A stretch of DNA of 64,000 bases. It comes from Flagellimonas taeanensis. Lineage in GTDB: Bacteria > Bacteroidota > Bacteroidia > Flavobacteriales > Flavobacteriaceae. Position 1 is the first letter of the stretch, and every line of letters begins with the position of its first letter. The notes beneath the pieces were generated by a model. The model did not search any database. It was not told the DNA's origin and saw nothing but the letters and a program-made list of their open reading frames with translations. A program made the translations under genes and the position numbers. Where the stretch lies: contig NZ_QXFO01000027.1 of the NCBI RefSeq assembly GCF_003584105.1, positions 416,158 to 480,157 on the forward strand, in the 5' to 3' direction. Shown piece by piece: positions 30,401-39,382 of the stretch.

Positions 30401-33400
30401 TGGGCAGGTATCATGCGTCCGTTGAGCAGTACCAACTTTGAACAGTCCAATGTGGAGTTTGTGCAGTTTTGGGTACTTGACCCCTATGTGGACGGCGAGA
30501 CCACCAATACCAACGCAGGGGAATTGGTGCTCAACCTGGGCAATATTTCGGAAGATATATTGAGGGATGGTCGCAAGCAGTACGAAAATGGATTGCCAGC
30601 GAGTACCAACAACGAGATTCCCCGGGAAACCCCTTGGGGACAAGTGCCTTCAACACAGTCCTTGGTCTATGCCTTTGATGCGGACGAGACCAACAGGGTT
30701 CTTCAGGATGTAGGTCTAGATGGCTTGGATGACGCTGCCGAAGCAACCATTTATAATGGTCCTGCGGAAGATCCAGCTTTGGACAACTATCAATATTATT
30801 TGAACCGCGAAGGTGGGGTTTTGGAACGATATCTTGATTTTAACAATACCCAAGGCAACTCGCCCGTGGCTGTGACGAACACCAATAGGGGCTCCACCAC
30901 TTTGCCCGATGTGGAGGACATCGATAGGGACCTTACCATGAACACGGTGAACAGCTATTATGAATACAGAATTCCGATAGGCCCCAATGTCACTATTGAT
31001 GATAAATATGTAACGGATATCCGGGAAGGAATGACGCCCACGCTTCCCAATGGCACCCAATTGAACAGACGATGGATCCAGTATAAGATTCCATTGAGTG
31101 ATTTTACCGATGCCGTGGGAGGTATCGCCGACTTTAGGTCCATCAGTTTCATGCGAATGTATCTTACCGGTTTTTCGGATGATGTGGTATTGCGTTTTGC
31201 AACTTTGGATTTGGTGCGTGGCGATTGGAGGACCTATACCAATTCCCTGCAGCCCGATGTGGACAACGATCCCACCGATGATGCCACAGTGACTGATGTG
31301 AACACAGTGAACATTGAAGAAAATTATGGAAGGCAACCCATTCCTTACGTATTGCCTCCTGGAGTGATCAGGGAACAATTGAACAACAACAACACCATCA
31401 TTCGTCAGAACGAACAGTCATTGTCGTTCGTAGTGGAAAACTTGGAGTCCGAGGATTCACGGGGGGTGTTCAAGAACGTGAACATCGATGTGCGCCAATA
31501 CCAACGCATCAAGATGTTCATGCACGCCGAAAAAATAATGAACGGGGACTATTCTGATAGCGATACGCCCTTGGTCGGTTTCCTTCGGATAGGTACCGAT
31601 TTCTCGGAAAACTTCTATCAAATAGAACTTCCGCTCCAGTTTACCCCATTTGGTTCCACATCTGCAGAAGAGATTTGGCCCTCGGTGAATGAACTTGACA
31701 TTGCGCTGAGCGATCTGAACAAGGTAAAGTCCAAGGGAATTGCTGAACAGACCCTGAACGATGTCAATTATTATGAGATTGTGGATGGGGAGGCCGTTCC
31801 CGTGGCAGAATTTGCGCCAAGGACTTTGGGACGCGTGCGTATTGGTATTCGGGGTAACCCCTCATTGGGAAGTATCCGTGGAATGATGGTCGGCATCAAG
31901 AACATTGATGATGTTCCGGCTCGGGGCGAAGTCTGGTTCAATGAACTTCGGTTGGCCGGCCTTGACAATAATGGAGGTTGGGCAGCCATAGTGGCCATGG
32001 ACGCCAACATGGCCGATTTTGCCAATGTTTCCGCTACGGGGAGCAAGAGTACCTCAGGGTTTGGTTCAATTGATCAAATGCCGAACGAGCGTTCCAGGGA
32101 AGATGCCATCTCCTATGATGTGGTCACCAATGTGAACGTGGGACAACTATTACCCAAAAAATGGAACATACAGTTGCCGTTCAACTATGGGATTTCAGAA
32201 ACCTTGATCACCCCAGAGTTTGACCCAGTTTACGATGATCTTAAATTGGAGGACTTAATTGCAGCCGCGCCTACTCCAGAACAGGCTGAAGATACAAGAA
32301 AGAGGGCTGAGGATTATACCAAACGGACTAGCATCAACTTAATCGGGGTCAGAAAGAATAGAGGGGAAGAGGCGGAGGCCAACTTCTTTGATGTGGAAAA
32401 TTTCACCTTCAACTATTCCTATAATGAAACCAATCACAGGGATTTTGAAGTGGCCGATCTTCAAGATCAGAATGTGAACACGGGTTTTGTATATAACCAC
32501 AATTTTAAACCAGCACCCGTGGCTCCTTTCGCCAAAAAAGATTCATTGTTCACAAGCAGATATTGGCAATGGCTTAAGGATTTGAATTTTAATGCACTGC
32601 CCACAAGTCTGTCGGTGAATGCAAACTATCTTCGTTCTTTCAATCAACAGAGGTTTCGTTCAGTTTCAAATGATAATAATGCAGATTTGTTGGAATTACC
32701 ACTTTTGCAGCAGCGAAACTATATGTTCAACTGGCAATATGCCCTCAACTATAGCATCACCAAATCCCTTCGGTTGAACCTGACGGCCTCCAACAACAAC
32801 ATTGTCCGCAATTATTTCAATGTGGATGAAGACCCCGATTCGGGCATTGACCAAACGCTTGGCCTTTGGGATGGATTCTTTGATATTGGAGAGCCCAATA
32901 GGCATGCCCAGCAGATGCAATTGAACTACGAGCTGCCCTTCAGTAAGTTTCCGTTCCTCAATTTCATCAACGCGCAATATACCTATACCAGTAATTTTGA
33001 TTGGCAACGTGGTGGGGATGCATTGATCGAAGTGGCAGGGGAAAACATCAATATTGTCCAGAACGCAAGCACCCACAACCTGACGGCCAATTTGGGCATG
33101 CAACGGTTCTACGACTTTTTGGGGTTGAAGAAAAAAGGTGGCAAGGTACTGGCCAACCAGCCCCCTGTACGAAGGGACAAAGCGGGCAACCCGGTGAGTG
33201 GTACCGATGAAAATGCACCGAAAAAGACAAGTAAAGGCTTCAATACGTTGGTGGACATCGTGACGATGGTCAAGCGTATCAATGTCAACTATAGTGAGAA
33301 TAGGGGAACAGTGCTTCCGGGTTACACCCAATCCGTTGGGTTCATAGGTACAACGCGCCCAACCTTTGGGTTTGTGTTCGGAAGTCAGTCCGATGTGCGC

Positions 33401-34573
33401 TACGAAGCGGCCCGAAACGGGTGGCTGACCACCTATCCAGAATACAACTCACAATATATAAGGAGTGCCAACAAACAGTTGAACCTTACCGCTACCGCAC
33501 AACCGACACAGGACCTGACCATCGATTTGACGGCGGACAGACAGTTTACGAGCAACTCACAGGAAAATTACAGTCCTGAGCGATGGATCAATTTTGAAGA
33601 TGGCTTGGTCAACGAAATGGGGAATTTCAGCATCTCTACGGTGATGATCGGGACCATTTTCAACAAGAGCGACCAATTCGATTCCGAGACTTTTGAACAG
33701 TTCAAGCAGAACAGGATCACCATTGCCAACAGATTGGTGGCCGACCGCGGAGGAAATCCAGGTACACTTGATGAGGATGGGTTTCCTGAACTTTACGGAA
33801 AGACCCAGCAAGAGGTATTGCTCCCTGCTTTCTTTGCAGCATACACAGGGCAGGACGTGAACCGGGTGAACTTGGATGCTTTTAGGGAAATCCCGATTCC
33901 GAACTGGAACATCAAGTACACAGGTTTGATGAAAAACCGTTGGTTCAAGAAGAAATTCAAACGGTTCTCTTTGAGCCATGGCTACCGTGCGGCCTATAGC
34001 ATCAACCAGTTCCAGACCAATTTGGAACGGGAGAACACCACCATCGACCCAGAGACCAACGATGTGCTACCAGAAACCTTGATCAACAACGTGGTGCTGA
34101 CCGACCAGTTCAATCCCTTGATGCGCATGGACTTTGAAATGCAGAATTCCTTCAGCTTCTTGGCAGAGATCAGAACGGATAGGACACTTTCCCTGAGCTT
34201 TGACAACAACCTGCTCACGGAGATCAACGGTAAGGAATATACCCTTGGATTGGGCTATCGGTTCAAGGACGTGAAATTTGTCACCAACATTGGTGGGGAA
34301 AAGACCCGTTTGAAAGGGGATCTTAACCTCAAGGCCGACCTTTCGTTGCGGGACAACATTACCATCATCCGCAACTTGGACATCGACAACAACCAGATCA
34401 CTTCGGGTCAAAAGCTCATGTCCGTCAAGTTCACGGCAGACTATGCCTTGAGCAAGAGTTTGAACGCCCTTTTCTTCTACGACCATTCCTTCTCGGAATT
34501 TGCGGTTTCCACGGCATTTCCGCAGACCACCATCAATGCGGGCTTTACCCTTCGTTACAATTTTGGCAACTAA
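27449..34573 (+). CDS. sprA: SprA, giant outer-membrane translocon of the type IX secretion system
   Basis: SprA (2374 residues) forms the very large outer-membrane beta-barrel through which type IX secretion cargo, including gliding adhesins, leaves the cell. Length, a signal peptide ending at IFGQ, and stretches such as GKVGERLQVTANYDTEATFDFQ and DLTADRQFTSNSQENY fit the family, which is near 2400 residues in Flavobacterium. Alternating amphipathic strands run through the whole protein, and it ends with an aromatic-rich barrel strand (TLRYNFGN). The start is a TTG at 27449: no in-frame ATG precedes the mature protein, and this codon begins the signal peptide. It starts 5 nt after ruvA. Confidence 0.96.
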   Translation: MKKGAKPILKPTSFKYFFFVVCFLSITAIFGQETNEQAQDTVPSGVELGRLILENPDSIIAKYTYDPKTDRYIYTESVGDFNINHPIILTPEQYYDLVQKEQMRSYFKQKIDAFTGRKEGSEEARKNLLPNFYVNSSFFESIFGGNTIEVVPQGSVAMDLGVLWQKNDNPALSPRNRTNLSFDFDQRISLSLLGKVGERLQVTANYDTEATFDFQNLVKLDYTPTEDDILRKIEIGNVNMPLNSSLITGAQSLFGVKTQLQFGKTTVTAVFSEQRSQNNTVVAQGGGTVNEFSLTALDYDEDRHFFLAHYFRDNYDRALQNYPFIQSQVQITRLEVWVTNRNQQTQNVRNVVAIQDLGESELGRNGREKTRIGIANGDPAGFFNIMGTDVLPQNAANDYDPKLIGNGGALTQSIRDIATVEAGFNVPGYQVNQGFDYAILENARKLEQGRDYQFNTQLGYISLSQSLSNDEVLGVAFQYTINGQVFQVGEFANGGVDATTVSGGVNPIIENNTLILKLLKSNITNVEDPIWDLMMKNIYSTGAYQLSQEDFKLNILYSDPTPRNYITPVDPNAGWPDGLEDQILLRVFNLDRLNVYNDVQPGGDGFFDYYEGITVDSQSGRIIFTKVEPFGEYLFNELGGGVYDVNNDQGYNANQRRYVFRNMYAKTKAASLQDAEKNRFQLKGRYKSQGNNGIPIGAFNVPRGSVRVTAGGRQLQEGIDYTVNYQAGTVQILDPSLAASDTPINISVENNAVFGQQTRRFAGVNVEHRFNENFVLGGTMINLNERPLTQKSNYGVEPVNNTIFGLNGNFSTELPFLTRLANKLPNIDTDVPSNMSLRGEVAFLKPNSPKNADFRGETTTYLDDFEGAQALIDIRSSLGWTLASPPVEFLQDRTGIDVGHERAKMAWYTIDPIFYTNQRPSGMSDNDISLNSTRRVFIDEVFTETDIAQGQTQVQSTLDIVYYPNQKGPYNANPSFETETAANKWAGIMRPLSSTNFEQSNVEFVQFWVLDPYVDGETTNTNAGELVLNLGNISEDILRDGRKQYENGLPASTNNEIPRETPWGQVPSTQSLVYAFDADETNRVLQDVGLDGLDDAAEATIYNGPAEDPALDNYQYYLNREGGVLERYLDFNNTQGNSPVAVTNTNRGSTTLPDVEDIDRDLTMNTVNSYYEYRIPIGPNVTIDDKYVTDIREGMTPTLPNGTQLNRRWIQYKIPLSDFTDAVGGIADFRSISFMRMYLTGFSDDVVLRFATLDLVRGDWRTYTNSLQPDVDNDPTDDATVTDVNTVNIEENYGRQPIPYVLPPGVIREQLNNNNTIIRQNEQSLSFVVENLESEDSRGVFKNVNIDVRQYQRIKMFMHAEKIMNGDYSDSDTPLVGFLRIGTDFSENFYQIELPLQFTPFGSTSAEEIWPSVNELDIALSDLNKVKSKGIAEQTLNDVNYYEIVDGEAVPVAEFAPRTLGRVRIGIRGNPSLGSIRGMMVGIKNIDDVPARGEVWFNELRLAGLDNNGGWAAIVAMDANMADFANVSATGSKSTSGFGSIDQMPNERSREDAISYDVVTNVNVGQLLPKKWNIQLPFNYGISETLITPEFDPVYDDLKLEDLIAAAPTPEQAEDTRKRAEDYTKRTSINLIGVRKNRGEEAEANFFDVENFTFNYSYNETNHRDFEVADLQDQNVNTGFVYNHNFKPAPVAPFAKKDSLFTSRYWQWLKDLNFNALPTSLSVNANYLRSFNQQRFRSVSNDNNADLLELPLLQQRNYMFNWQYALNYSITKSLRLNLTASNNNIVRNYFNVDEDPDSGIDQTLGLWDGFFDIGEPNRHAQQMQLNYELPFSKFPFLNFINAQYTYTSNFDWQRGGDALIEVAGENINIVQNASTHNLTANLGMQRFYDFLGLKKKGGKVLANQPPVRRDKAGNPVSGTDENAPKKTSKGFNTLVDIVTMVKRINVNYSENRGTVLPGYTQSVGFIGTTRPTFGFVFGSQSDVRYEAARNGWLTTYPEYNSQYIRSANKQLNLTATAQPTQDLTIDLTADRQFTSNSQENYSPERWINFEDGLVNEMGNFSISTVMIGTIFNKSDQFDSETFEQFKQNRITIANRLVADRGGNPGTLDEDGFPELYGKTQQEVLLPAFFAAYTGQDVNRVNLDAFREIPIPNWNIKYTGLMKNRWFKKKFKRFSLSHGYRAAYSINQFQTNLERENTTIDPETNDVLPETLINNVVLTDQFNPLMRMDFEMQNSFSFLAEIRTDRTLSLSFDNNLLTEINGKEYTLGLGYRFKDVKFVTNIGGEKTRLKGDLNLKADLSLRDNITIIRNLDIDNNQITSGQKLMSVKFTADYALSKSLNALFFYDHSFSEFAVSTAFPQTTINAGFTLRYNFGN

Positions 34574-34614
34574 GGAAGGGGTTGGGAATTTCTTGAATTT
34601 TGTTCATCGGTTTG

Positions 34615-34646
34615 TTTGAAAAGCAGTCCACAATCCGTTACATTTG
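34615..34646 (+). promoter_or_regulatory. Promoter of gcvH
   Basis: TTTG at 34615-34618 and TACATTTG at 34639-34646 with a 20-nt spacer, matching the Bacteroidota consensus. It predicts a leader of about 20 nt and rules out the in-frame start at 34600. Confidence 0.75.
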
Positions 34647-34674
34647 CCCATCGACAAATTCAAACACTGCTATA

Positions 34675-35055
34675 ATGAACATACCGTCAGAATTGAAGTA
34701 CACCAAGGACCATGAATGGGTCAAGATAGATGGGGACATTGCCACTGTGGGCATTACCGATTTTGCCCAGGGCGAATTGGGGGATATCGTATATGTGGAA
34801 GTGGAAACTTTGGATGAAACCTTGGACAAGGAGGAAGTTTTTGGGACCGTTGAGGCCGTAAAGACCGTTTCCGATCTTTTCTTGCCCTTGAGCGGTGAGA
34901 TCATCGAGTTCAATGAAGTTTTGGAGGACGAACCCGAAAAAGTGAACACGGATCCTTATGGTGAGGGCTGGATGATCAAGATCAAGATCAGCGATCCTTC
35001 CGAGGTTGACGAACTGATGAGCGACGAAGACTACAAGGCATTGATAGGTGCTTAG
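34675..35055 (+). CDS. gcvH: Glycine cleavage system H protein
   Basis: GcvH carries the lipoyl arm that shuttles the aminomethyl group between the P, T and L proteins of glycine cleavage. The 126-residue product has the lipoylation site K63 in [12 protein letters not shown] and the conserved YTKDHEWV opening. ATG 34675 is chosen from the conserved start and the promoter position. The other glycine cleavage genes are not in the window. The end overlaps the VanZ-like gene by 8 nt. Confidence 0.96.
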   Translation: MNIPSELKYTKDHEWVKIDGDIATVGITDFAQGELGDIVYVEVETLDETLDKEEVFGTVEAVKTVSDLFLPLSGEIIEFNEVLEDEPEKVNTDPYGEGWMIKIKISDPSEVDELMSDEDYKALIGA

Positions 35056-35455
35056 GCATTACAGATACACCGTATTGTTCATAAGCTGGGTATTGTTCAT
35101 CACAATGCTCAGCTTATTTTCTTTCTCGGATATGGATTTGGACGAGGGCAATCTGAACATCCCCTATGCGGACAAAATGGTGCATTTCACCTTCTATTTG
35201 GTCTTTTCCATACTTGGTTGTCTACTGGTCCGAGAGCGCACCAAAGGGCTTTGGTCCTTGGGAAAGGCGACAAGGGTAATCGTGATCTTGGCCGTATCCT
35301 ATGGCATAGTTATTGAGGTTTTACAGTACACGCTCACAGAAGACCGCATGGCCGAATTTGGGGACGTTATCGCGAATAGCTTAGGGGCATTTGCAGGAAT
35401 CGGACTAGTTCGGTGGCTTTTTTCCAAGGAAAAGCCGTTAAAATGGAAATTTTAA
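35048..35455 (+). CDS. VanZ-like family membrane protein
   Basis: A 135-residue membrane protein with about four helices and the VanZ-like signature: [13 protein letters not shown], then [29 protein letters not shown] with conserved E, Q, R, D and N. VanZ proteins have been linked to glycopeptide and lipopeptide resistance, but the biochemical role is unknown, and this need not be a resistance gene. The start is GTG inside the last codons of gcvH, so translation is probably coupled to it. Confidence 0.82.
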   Translation: MLRHYRYTVLFISWVLFITMLSLFSFSDMDLDEGNLNIPYADKMVHFTFYLVFSILGCLLVRERTKGLWSLGKATRVIVILAVSYGIVIEVLQYTLTEDRMAEFGDVIANSLGAFAGIGLVRWLFSKEKPLKWKF

Positions 35456-35507
35456 TTGTTTATTTAACCAATTAATAATTAAATTAGCAAACACTAAATT
35501 TAGAAAG

Positions 35508-36212
35508 ATGGAACCAAAAAAGAATCCAAAAGCTGACGTAGGAAGAAACAGCTCGCTCTATTTTGTGATAGGGTTGGCCGCTGTCTTGGCGTTGGTTTAT
35601 GGAGCCATGGAGTGGAAGAAATACGACAAGGCTAACGACTATGACATTTCGATGAACGTTGAGGATCAGTTGGACGAGGAAGTGCCGATGACCGAACAGA
35701 TCAAGACACCACCACCACCACCGCCACCAGCGGCACCGGAGGTCATCGAGGTTGTGGAAGATGAGGAAGAAGTCGAGGAAACCGTGATCGAATCCACAGA
35801 GACCAGTCAGGAAGAAGAAGTCATAGAGATCGAAGAAGTTGAGGTAGAAGAGGTAGAAGAAGATATCAGTGTTCCATTTGCCGTTATCGAGGACGTACCT
35901 GTTTTCCCAGGTTGCGAAAACGCAGCCAACAAAAAGGACTGTTTCCAAGAGAAAATGCAGGACCACATCCGTAAAAACTTCCGCTATCCTGAAATCGCCC
36001 AAGAAATGGGAGTTCAAGGTAGGGTGAGCGTAATCTTCGTGATCCAAAAAGATGGAAGTATCGGGGATATCAGAATGCGTGGACCGGACAAGAACTTGGA
36101 AGCCGAGGCCATGAGGATCATCCAAAAACTGCCTAAAATGACTCCAGGAAAACAAAGGGGAAGAGCAGTTAAGGTACCGTTCAGTATTCCAATTACATTT
36201 AAGTTACAATAA
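35508..36212 (+). CDS. TonB-family energy transducer
   Basis: A 234-residue TonB-like protein: short cytoplasmic N-terminus, one membrane helix (about 16-33), a Pro-rich segment (PPPPPPPAAPE), a strongly acidic Glu/Val-rich spacer (about 80-125), and a C-terminal TonB domain (VFPGCENAANKKDCFQEKM, then HIRKNFRYPEIAQEMGVQGRV). It would couple the proton gradient, through ExbBD, to outer-membrane TonB-dependent receptors. No exbB or exbD and no receptor gene is adjacent, so its partner is encoded elsewhere. Two hairpins follow the stop codon. Confidence 0.92.
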   Translation: MEPKKNPKADVGRNSSLYFVIGLAAVLALVYGAMEWKKYDKANDYDISMNVEDQLDEEVPMTEQIKTPPPPPPPAAPEVIEVVEDEEEVEETVIESTETSQEEEVIEIEEVEVEEVEEDISVPFAVIEDVPVFPGCENAANKKDCFQEKMQDHIRKNFRYPEIAQEMGVQGRVSVIFVIQKDGSIGDIRMRGPDKNLEAEAMRIIQKLPKMTPGKQRGRAVKVPFSIPITFKLQ

Positions 36213-36222
36213 TAAGTATACA

Positions 36223-36278
36223 ATTCCTGTCGAGGCAGGAATGGAAAAAGCCCTGATGGAAACGTCAGGGCTTTTTTT
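36223..36278 (+). terminator. Double hairpin terminator after the TonB gene
   Basis: A first 7-bp hairpin (ATTCCTG/CAGGAAT, 36223-36242) is followed by a strong one: AAAAAGCCCTGA (36245-36256) with TCAGGGCTTTTT (36265-36276), 8-nt loop and a run of seven T residues. The second is a textbook intrinsic terminator and could act in both directions. Confidence 0.88.
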
Positions 36279-36329
36279 ATGCGATCCTGTTTTAGTTTTT
36301 TGCCAACTATCATAAAACCTTCTCTTTGG

Positions 36330-36360
36330 TTGGAAAAGATACATGTCGGCGTTATCTTTG
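36330..36360 (+). promoter_or_regulatory. Promoter of the heme O synthase/subunit III cluster
   Basis: TTG at 36330-36332, 20-nt spacer and TATCTTTG at 36353-36360. The predicted start of transcription near 36367 leaves a short leader before ATG 36381 and excludes the longer frame beginning at 36279. Confidence 0.7.
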
Positions 36361-36380
36361 CCAGTCAATTCAGTTCGTGG

Positions 36381-37283
36381 ATGAAATCTGCAGTAGGATC
36401 CGTTAAAAGCATCTCATTTTCCTTGGCCTTTTCCGATTTTAAGGAAATCACCAAGGCCAAATTGGCCGTCAGTGTGGTCTTTTCGTCCATTGCAGGTTAT
36501 TTTTTGGGGGCCTATGAGATAAGTATCACTTCCCTTTTGTTGCTGACCTTTGGTGGATATTGTATGGTCGGGGCCTCCAATGCGTACAACCAAATCATTG
36601 AAAAGGACCTGGACGCTTTGATGAAGCGGACCAAGAACCGTCCCATCCCTTCGGGGCGCATGTCGCCAAAAACAGCACTTGCCATAGCGGTCACATTGAC
36701 CATACTTGGGGTATTGTCGCTTTTGGCCTTGAGTCCTAAAACAGCCATGTTCGGGGCCATTTCCATCTTTTTGTACACCAGTGTCTATACACCCTTAAAG
36801 ACCAAGACGCCCCTCTCCGTATTTGTAGGCGCTTTTCCGGGGGCCATTCCATTTATGTTGGGATGGGTAGCCGCCACGGACGATTTTGGGATTGAACCTG
36901 GAACACTATTCATGATCCAATTTTTTTGGCAGTTTCCCCATTTTTGGGCGCTGGGCTGGATGTTGGATGAAGATTATAAAAAAGCAGGCTTCAAAATGTT
37001 GCCCACCGGAAACAAGGATACTGGAACGGCCATGCAGATCATATTGTACACCATTTGGATGATAGTTATTTCCATCGTACCTGTATTTGGATTCACGGGA
37101 AGGTTGCAATTGTCGGTCACGGCGGCAGTGATCGTGTTTTTGGCCGGCCTGGTCATGTTGCTTTTTGCCTTCAAACTGTATGAGAAGAGGGACAACGCAA
37201 CGGCACGGAAGCTCATGTTGGCCAGTGTCACTTATATATCGTTGATTCAGGTGGTATATGTAATGGATAAATTTATCAGTTAA
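36381..37283 (+). CDS. ctaB: Protoheme IX farnesyltransferase (heme O synthase)
   Basis: CtaB/CyoE attaches a farnesyl chain to heme B to make heme O, the precursor of heme A for the aa3 oxidase. The 300-residue UbiA-family protein has the prenyl-diphosphate motif NAYNQIIEKDLDALMKRT followed by NRPIPSGRM, and the second region YTPLKTKTPLSVFVGAFPGA. About nine helices are visible. ATG 36381 gives the usual family length. It starts a cluster with subunits III and IV and the assembly factors; the next gene starts 3 nt later. Heme A synthase (ctaA) is not seen here. Confidence 0.95.
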   Translation: MKSAVGSVKSISFSLAFSDFKEITKAKLAVSVVFSSIAGYFLGAYEISITSLLLLTFGGYCMVGASNAYNQIIEKDLDALMKRTKNRPIPSGRMSPKTALAIAVTLTILGVLSLLALSPKTAMFGAISIFLYTSVYTPLKTKTPLSVFVGAFPGAIPFMLGWVAATDDFGIEPGTLFMIQFFWQFPHFWALGWMLDEDYKKAGFKMLPTGNKDTGTAMQIILYTIWMIVISIVPVFGFTGRLQLSVTAAVIVFLAGLVMLLFAFKLYEKRDNATARKLMLASVTYISLIQVVYVMDKFIS

Positions 37284-37286
37284 GAA

Positions 37287-37868
37287 ATGGATTTGACCCA
37301 AGGAACGGCAGAAGAAAAGAACAGAAGAGCAAAGAAAATGATGCTCTGGTTCGGAATTGTGAGTTTGATCATGGGCTTTGCCGGGTGGACCAGTGCCTAC
37401 ATCGTGAGCAGTAAGCGGGAAGATTGGATCAGTGATCTGGAGCTGCCACAGGCATTCTTCATCAGTACGGCCATCATTATTTTGAGCAGTATTACTTATT
37501 TCGTGGCCAAAAAGGCAGTGGGGAGAAATGACCAAAAGCTGGGAACCATATTTCTATTGGTCACTTTGGCCCTTGGCATTTCGTTCATTGTGTTCCAGTT
37601 CAAGGGTTTTTCCCAGATGTTGGAGAACGGGTACTATTTTACGGGTCCCACAAGCAATATAAAGATGTCCTACGTGTTCCTGATAGCGGCGGTGCACATA
37701 GCCCACCTTGTGGCGGGCCTCATTTCCCTTTTGGTAGTGATGGTGCAGCAGTTGAGGGGAAAGTACATGCCAGGGGATATGTTGGGAATGGAGCTCGGTG
37801 CCACATTTTGGCATTTTTTGGATTTCCTTTGGGTGTATTTGATACTGTTCATGTATTTCGTGAAATAA
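37287..37868 (+). CDS. Cytochrome c oxidase subunit III family protein (short paralogue)
   Basis: A 193-residue heme-copper oxidase subunit III with five helices; the C-terminal pattern HIAHLVAGLISL...GATFWHFLDFLWVYLILFMYF is diagnostic of the family. It lacks the first two helices of mitochondrial-type subunit III, as in many bacterial forms. A second subunit III gene follows 92 nt downstream with its own promoter. The two may be incorporated in the same oxidase or in alternative ones; the sequence does not decide. Confidence 0.93.
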   Translation: MDLTQGTAEEKNRRAKKMMLWFGIVSLIMGFAGWTSAYIVSSKREDWISDLELPQAFFISTAIIILSSITYFVAKKAVGRNDQKLGTIFLLVTLALGISFIVFQFKGFSQMLENGYYFTGPTSNIKMSYVFLIAAVHIAHLVAGLISLLVVMVQQLRGKYMPGDMLGMELGATFWHFLDFLWVYLILFMYFVK

Positions 37869-37902
37869 ATCTTGGACAAAGCAGTTTTCGTTCAAGTTTA
37901 TC

Positions 37903-37932
37903 TTTTCAAATATGCCAAAAGGTGTAAATTTG
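37903..37932 (+). promoter_or_regulatory. Promoter of the second subunit III gene
   Basis: TAAATTTG at 37925-37932 matches the -7 consensus, with TTTT at 37903-37906, 18 nt upstream. This gives the downstream subunit III/IV pair a promoter of its own inside the cluster. Confidence 0.6.
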
Positions 37933-37960
37933 TGAAAGTTTTAATAAAACGACCTTTTAT

Positions 37961-38935
37961 ATGGATGCAACGGTGACTACCGGTACAGAAGAAAGCGTTT
38001 GGGGAGGTGGAAACAAACCACTGGGCGCTAGCTATGGAAAAATGATGATGTGGTTTTTCATTGTCTCCGATGCCTTGACCTTCTCAGGTTTTTTGGTATC
38101 GTACGGCTTTTCTAGGTTCAAGTTCATAGACATTTGGCCCATTGCCGATGAGGTGTTCACCCACGTGCCCTTTTTCCATGGAAATTACCCCATGTACTAT
38201 GTTGCCTTTATGACCTTTATTCTGATCATGTCTTCCGTGACCATGGTACTTGCTGTGGATGCCGGACATAAAATGAAGCAGAGCAAGGTCGTGATCTATA
38301 TGTTCCTGACCATTATCGGGGGTGCCATATTCGTGGGATCGCAGGCATGGGAATGGGCCACTTTCATCAAAGGGGATTACGGAGCATTGGAGACCAAGGG
38401 AGGAAGAATCCTTCAATTTGTGAATGCGGAGACCGGTGAAAGGGCCGCTTTGGCAGATTTTGCCGAGACCCTTCCGGAAGAAAGAGTGAAACACCTAAAA
38501 AGTGAAGGTATATGGTTCGAGGGGGAAGGTTACAAGACCTCCTATTCTCTGAACGAGGTGGTGGAAGGTTTTAAGGCCACTCCAAATATCCTTATCCGTA
38601 CAGAATTCCTGAACGAAGAGGGTGAAAAGACCATTCTGGACAGGAAGGAATCCTTGGCCAAGATCATGGAGGCCACACAGGTAGTGGAAGGTGCAAACCT
38701 GATCCACAACGAGTATGGTAGCCGCCTGTTTGCCGATTTCTTTTTCTTTATCACAGGGTTCCACGGTTTCCACGTATTCTCGGGAGTGGTGATCAACATC
38801 ATTATCTTCTTCAATGTCATCTTGGGCACCTATGAGCGCAGGGGGCATTATGAAATGGTGGAAAAAGTAGGTCTGTACTGGCACTTTGTGGATTTGGTAT
38901 GGGTATTCGTATTTACATTCTTTTACTTGGTATAA
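37961..38935 (+). CDS. Cytochrome c oxidase subunit III with a large internal hydrophilic insert
   Basis: This 324-residue subunit III has the same core as its neighbour (helices near 26-45, 78-98, 108-128, then 240-265 and 295-318; end signature GLYWHFVDLVWVFVFTFFYL). Between the third and fourth of these helices lies an insert of about 100 hydrophilic residues (about 133-235: LETKGGRILQFVN... to ...MEATQVVEGANLIHN) with no known domain. The insert is acidic and of normal codon use, so it is not a recent insertion. It lies 15 nt upstream of the subunit IV gene. Confidence 0.93.
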   Translation: MDATVTTGTEESVWGGGNKPLGASYGKMMMWFFIVSDALTFSGFLVSYGFSRFKFIDIWPIADEVFTHVPFFHGNYPMYYVAFMTFILIMSSVTMVLAVDAGHKMKQSKVVIYMFLTIIGGAIFVGSQAWEWATFIKGDYGALETKGGRILQFVNAETGERAALADFAETLPEERVKHLKSEGIWFEGEGYKTSYSLNEVVEGFKATPNILIRTEFLNEEGEKTILDRKESLAKIMEATQVVEGANLIHNEYGSRLFADFFFFITGFHGFHVFSGVVINIIIFFNVILGTYERRGHYEMVEKVGLYWHFVDLVWVFVFTFFYLV

Positions 38936-38950
38936 AATTTGACGATATAA

Positions 38951-39334
38951 ATGGCACACGATCATAAACTTGAGATTTTCAGAGGACTTGTAAAATTCAA
39001 ATCGAACACCCAGAAGATTTGGGGAGTATTGGTTTTTCTAACCATAATCACTGCAATCGAGGTGGCCTTTGGTATCATTAAGCCTAAGGCGCTGACCCAT
39101 AGCTATTTTTTAGGGATGAAACTCCTCAACTGGATTTTTATCGCGCTCACCCTAGTGAAGGCCTATTACATTGCTTGGGATTTCATGCACTTGCGCGATG
39201 AGAAAAGCTCCCTGCGAAGGGCCATCGTCTGGACCCCTATTTTCTTGATATGCTACTTGATCTTCATACTGCTCTTCGAAGCGGATTATGTATACAATGT
39301 GTACAAGGATGGATTCATAACCTGGGATTTCTAA
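38951..39334 (+). CDS. Cytochrome c oxidase subunit IV-like protein
   Basis: A 127-residue membrane protein with three helices (about 24-42, 53-74 and 93-113) and the AYYIAWDFMHLRDEK motif of prokaryotic caa3-type oxidase subunit IV. It probably stabilises the oxidase core. It completes the structural gene set begun by coxBA at 13.3-16.2 kb, and a terminator follows. Confidence 0.9.
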   Translation: MAHDHKLEIFRGLVKFKSNTQKIWGVLVFLTIITAIEVAFGIIKPKALTHSYFLGMKLLNWIFIALTLVKAYYIAWDFMHLRDEKSSLRRAIVWTPIFLICYLIFILLFEADYVYNVYKDGFITWDF

Positions 39335-39352
39335 GAAAGTATTAACAGCAAC

Positions 39353-39382
39353 AAAAGACGGTTTTCCAACCGTCTTTTTTTA
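39353..39382 (+). terminator. Terminator after the oxidase subunit IV gene
   Basis: AAAAGACGGTT (39353-39363) pairs with AACCGTCTTTT (39368-39378) around TTCC, followed by further T residues. It separates the structural subunits from the assembly genes. Confidence 0.88.

Noticed and set aside
38351..38665. Insertion of foreign DNA in the second subunit III gene
   Set aside because: The insert keeps the frame and has the same base and codon use as its surroundings, so it looks like an old domain rather than a recent insertion.
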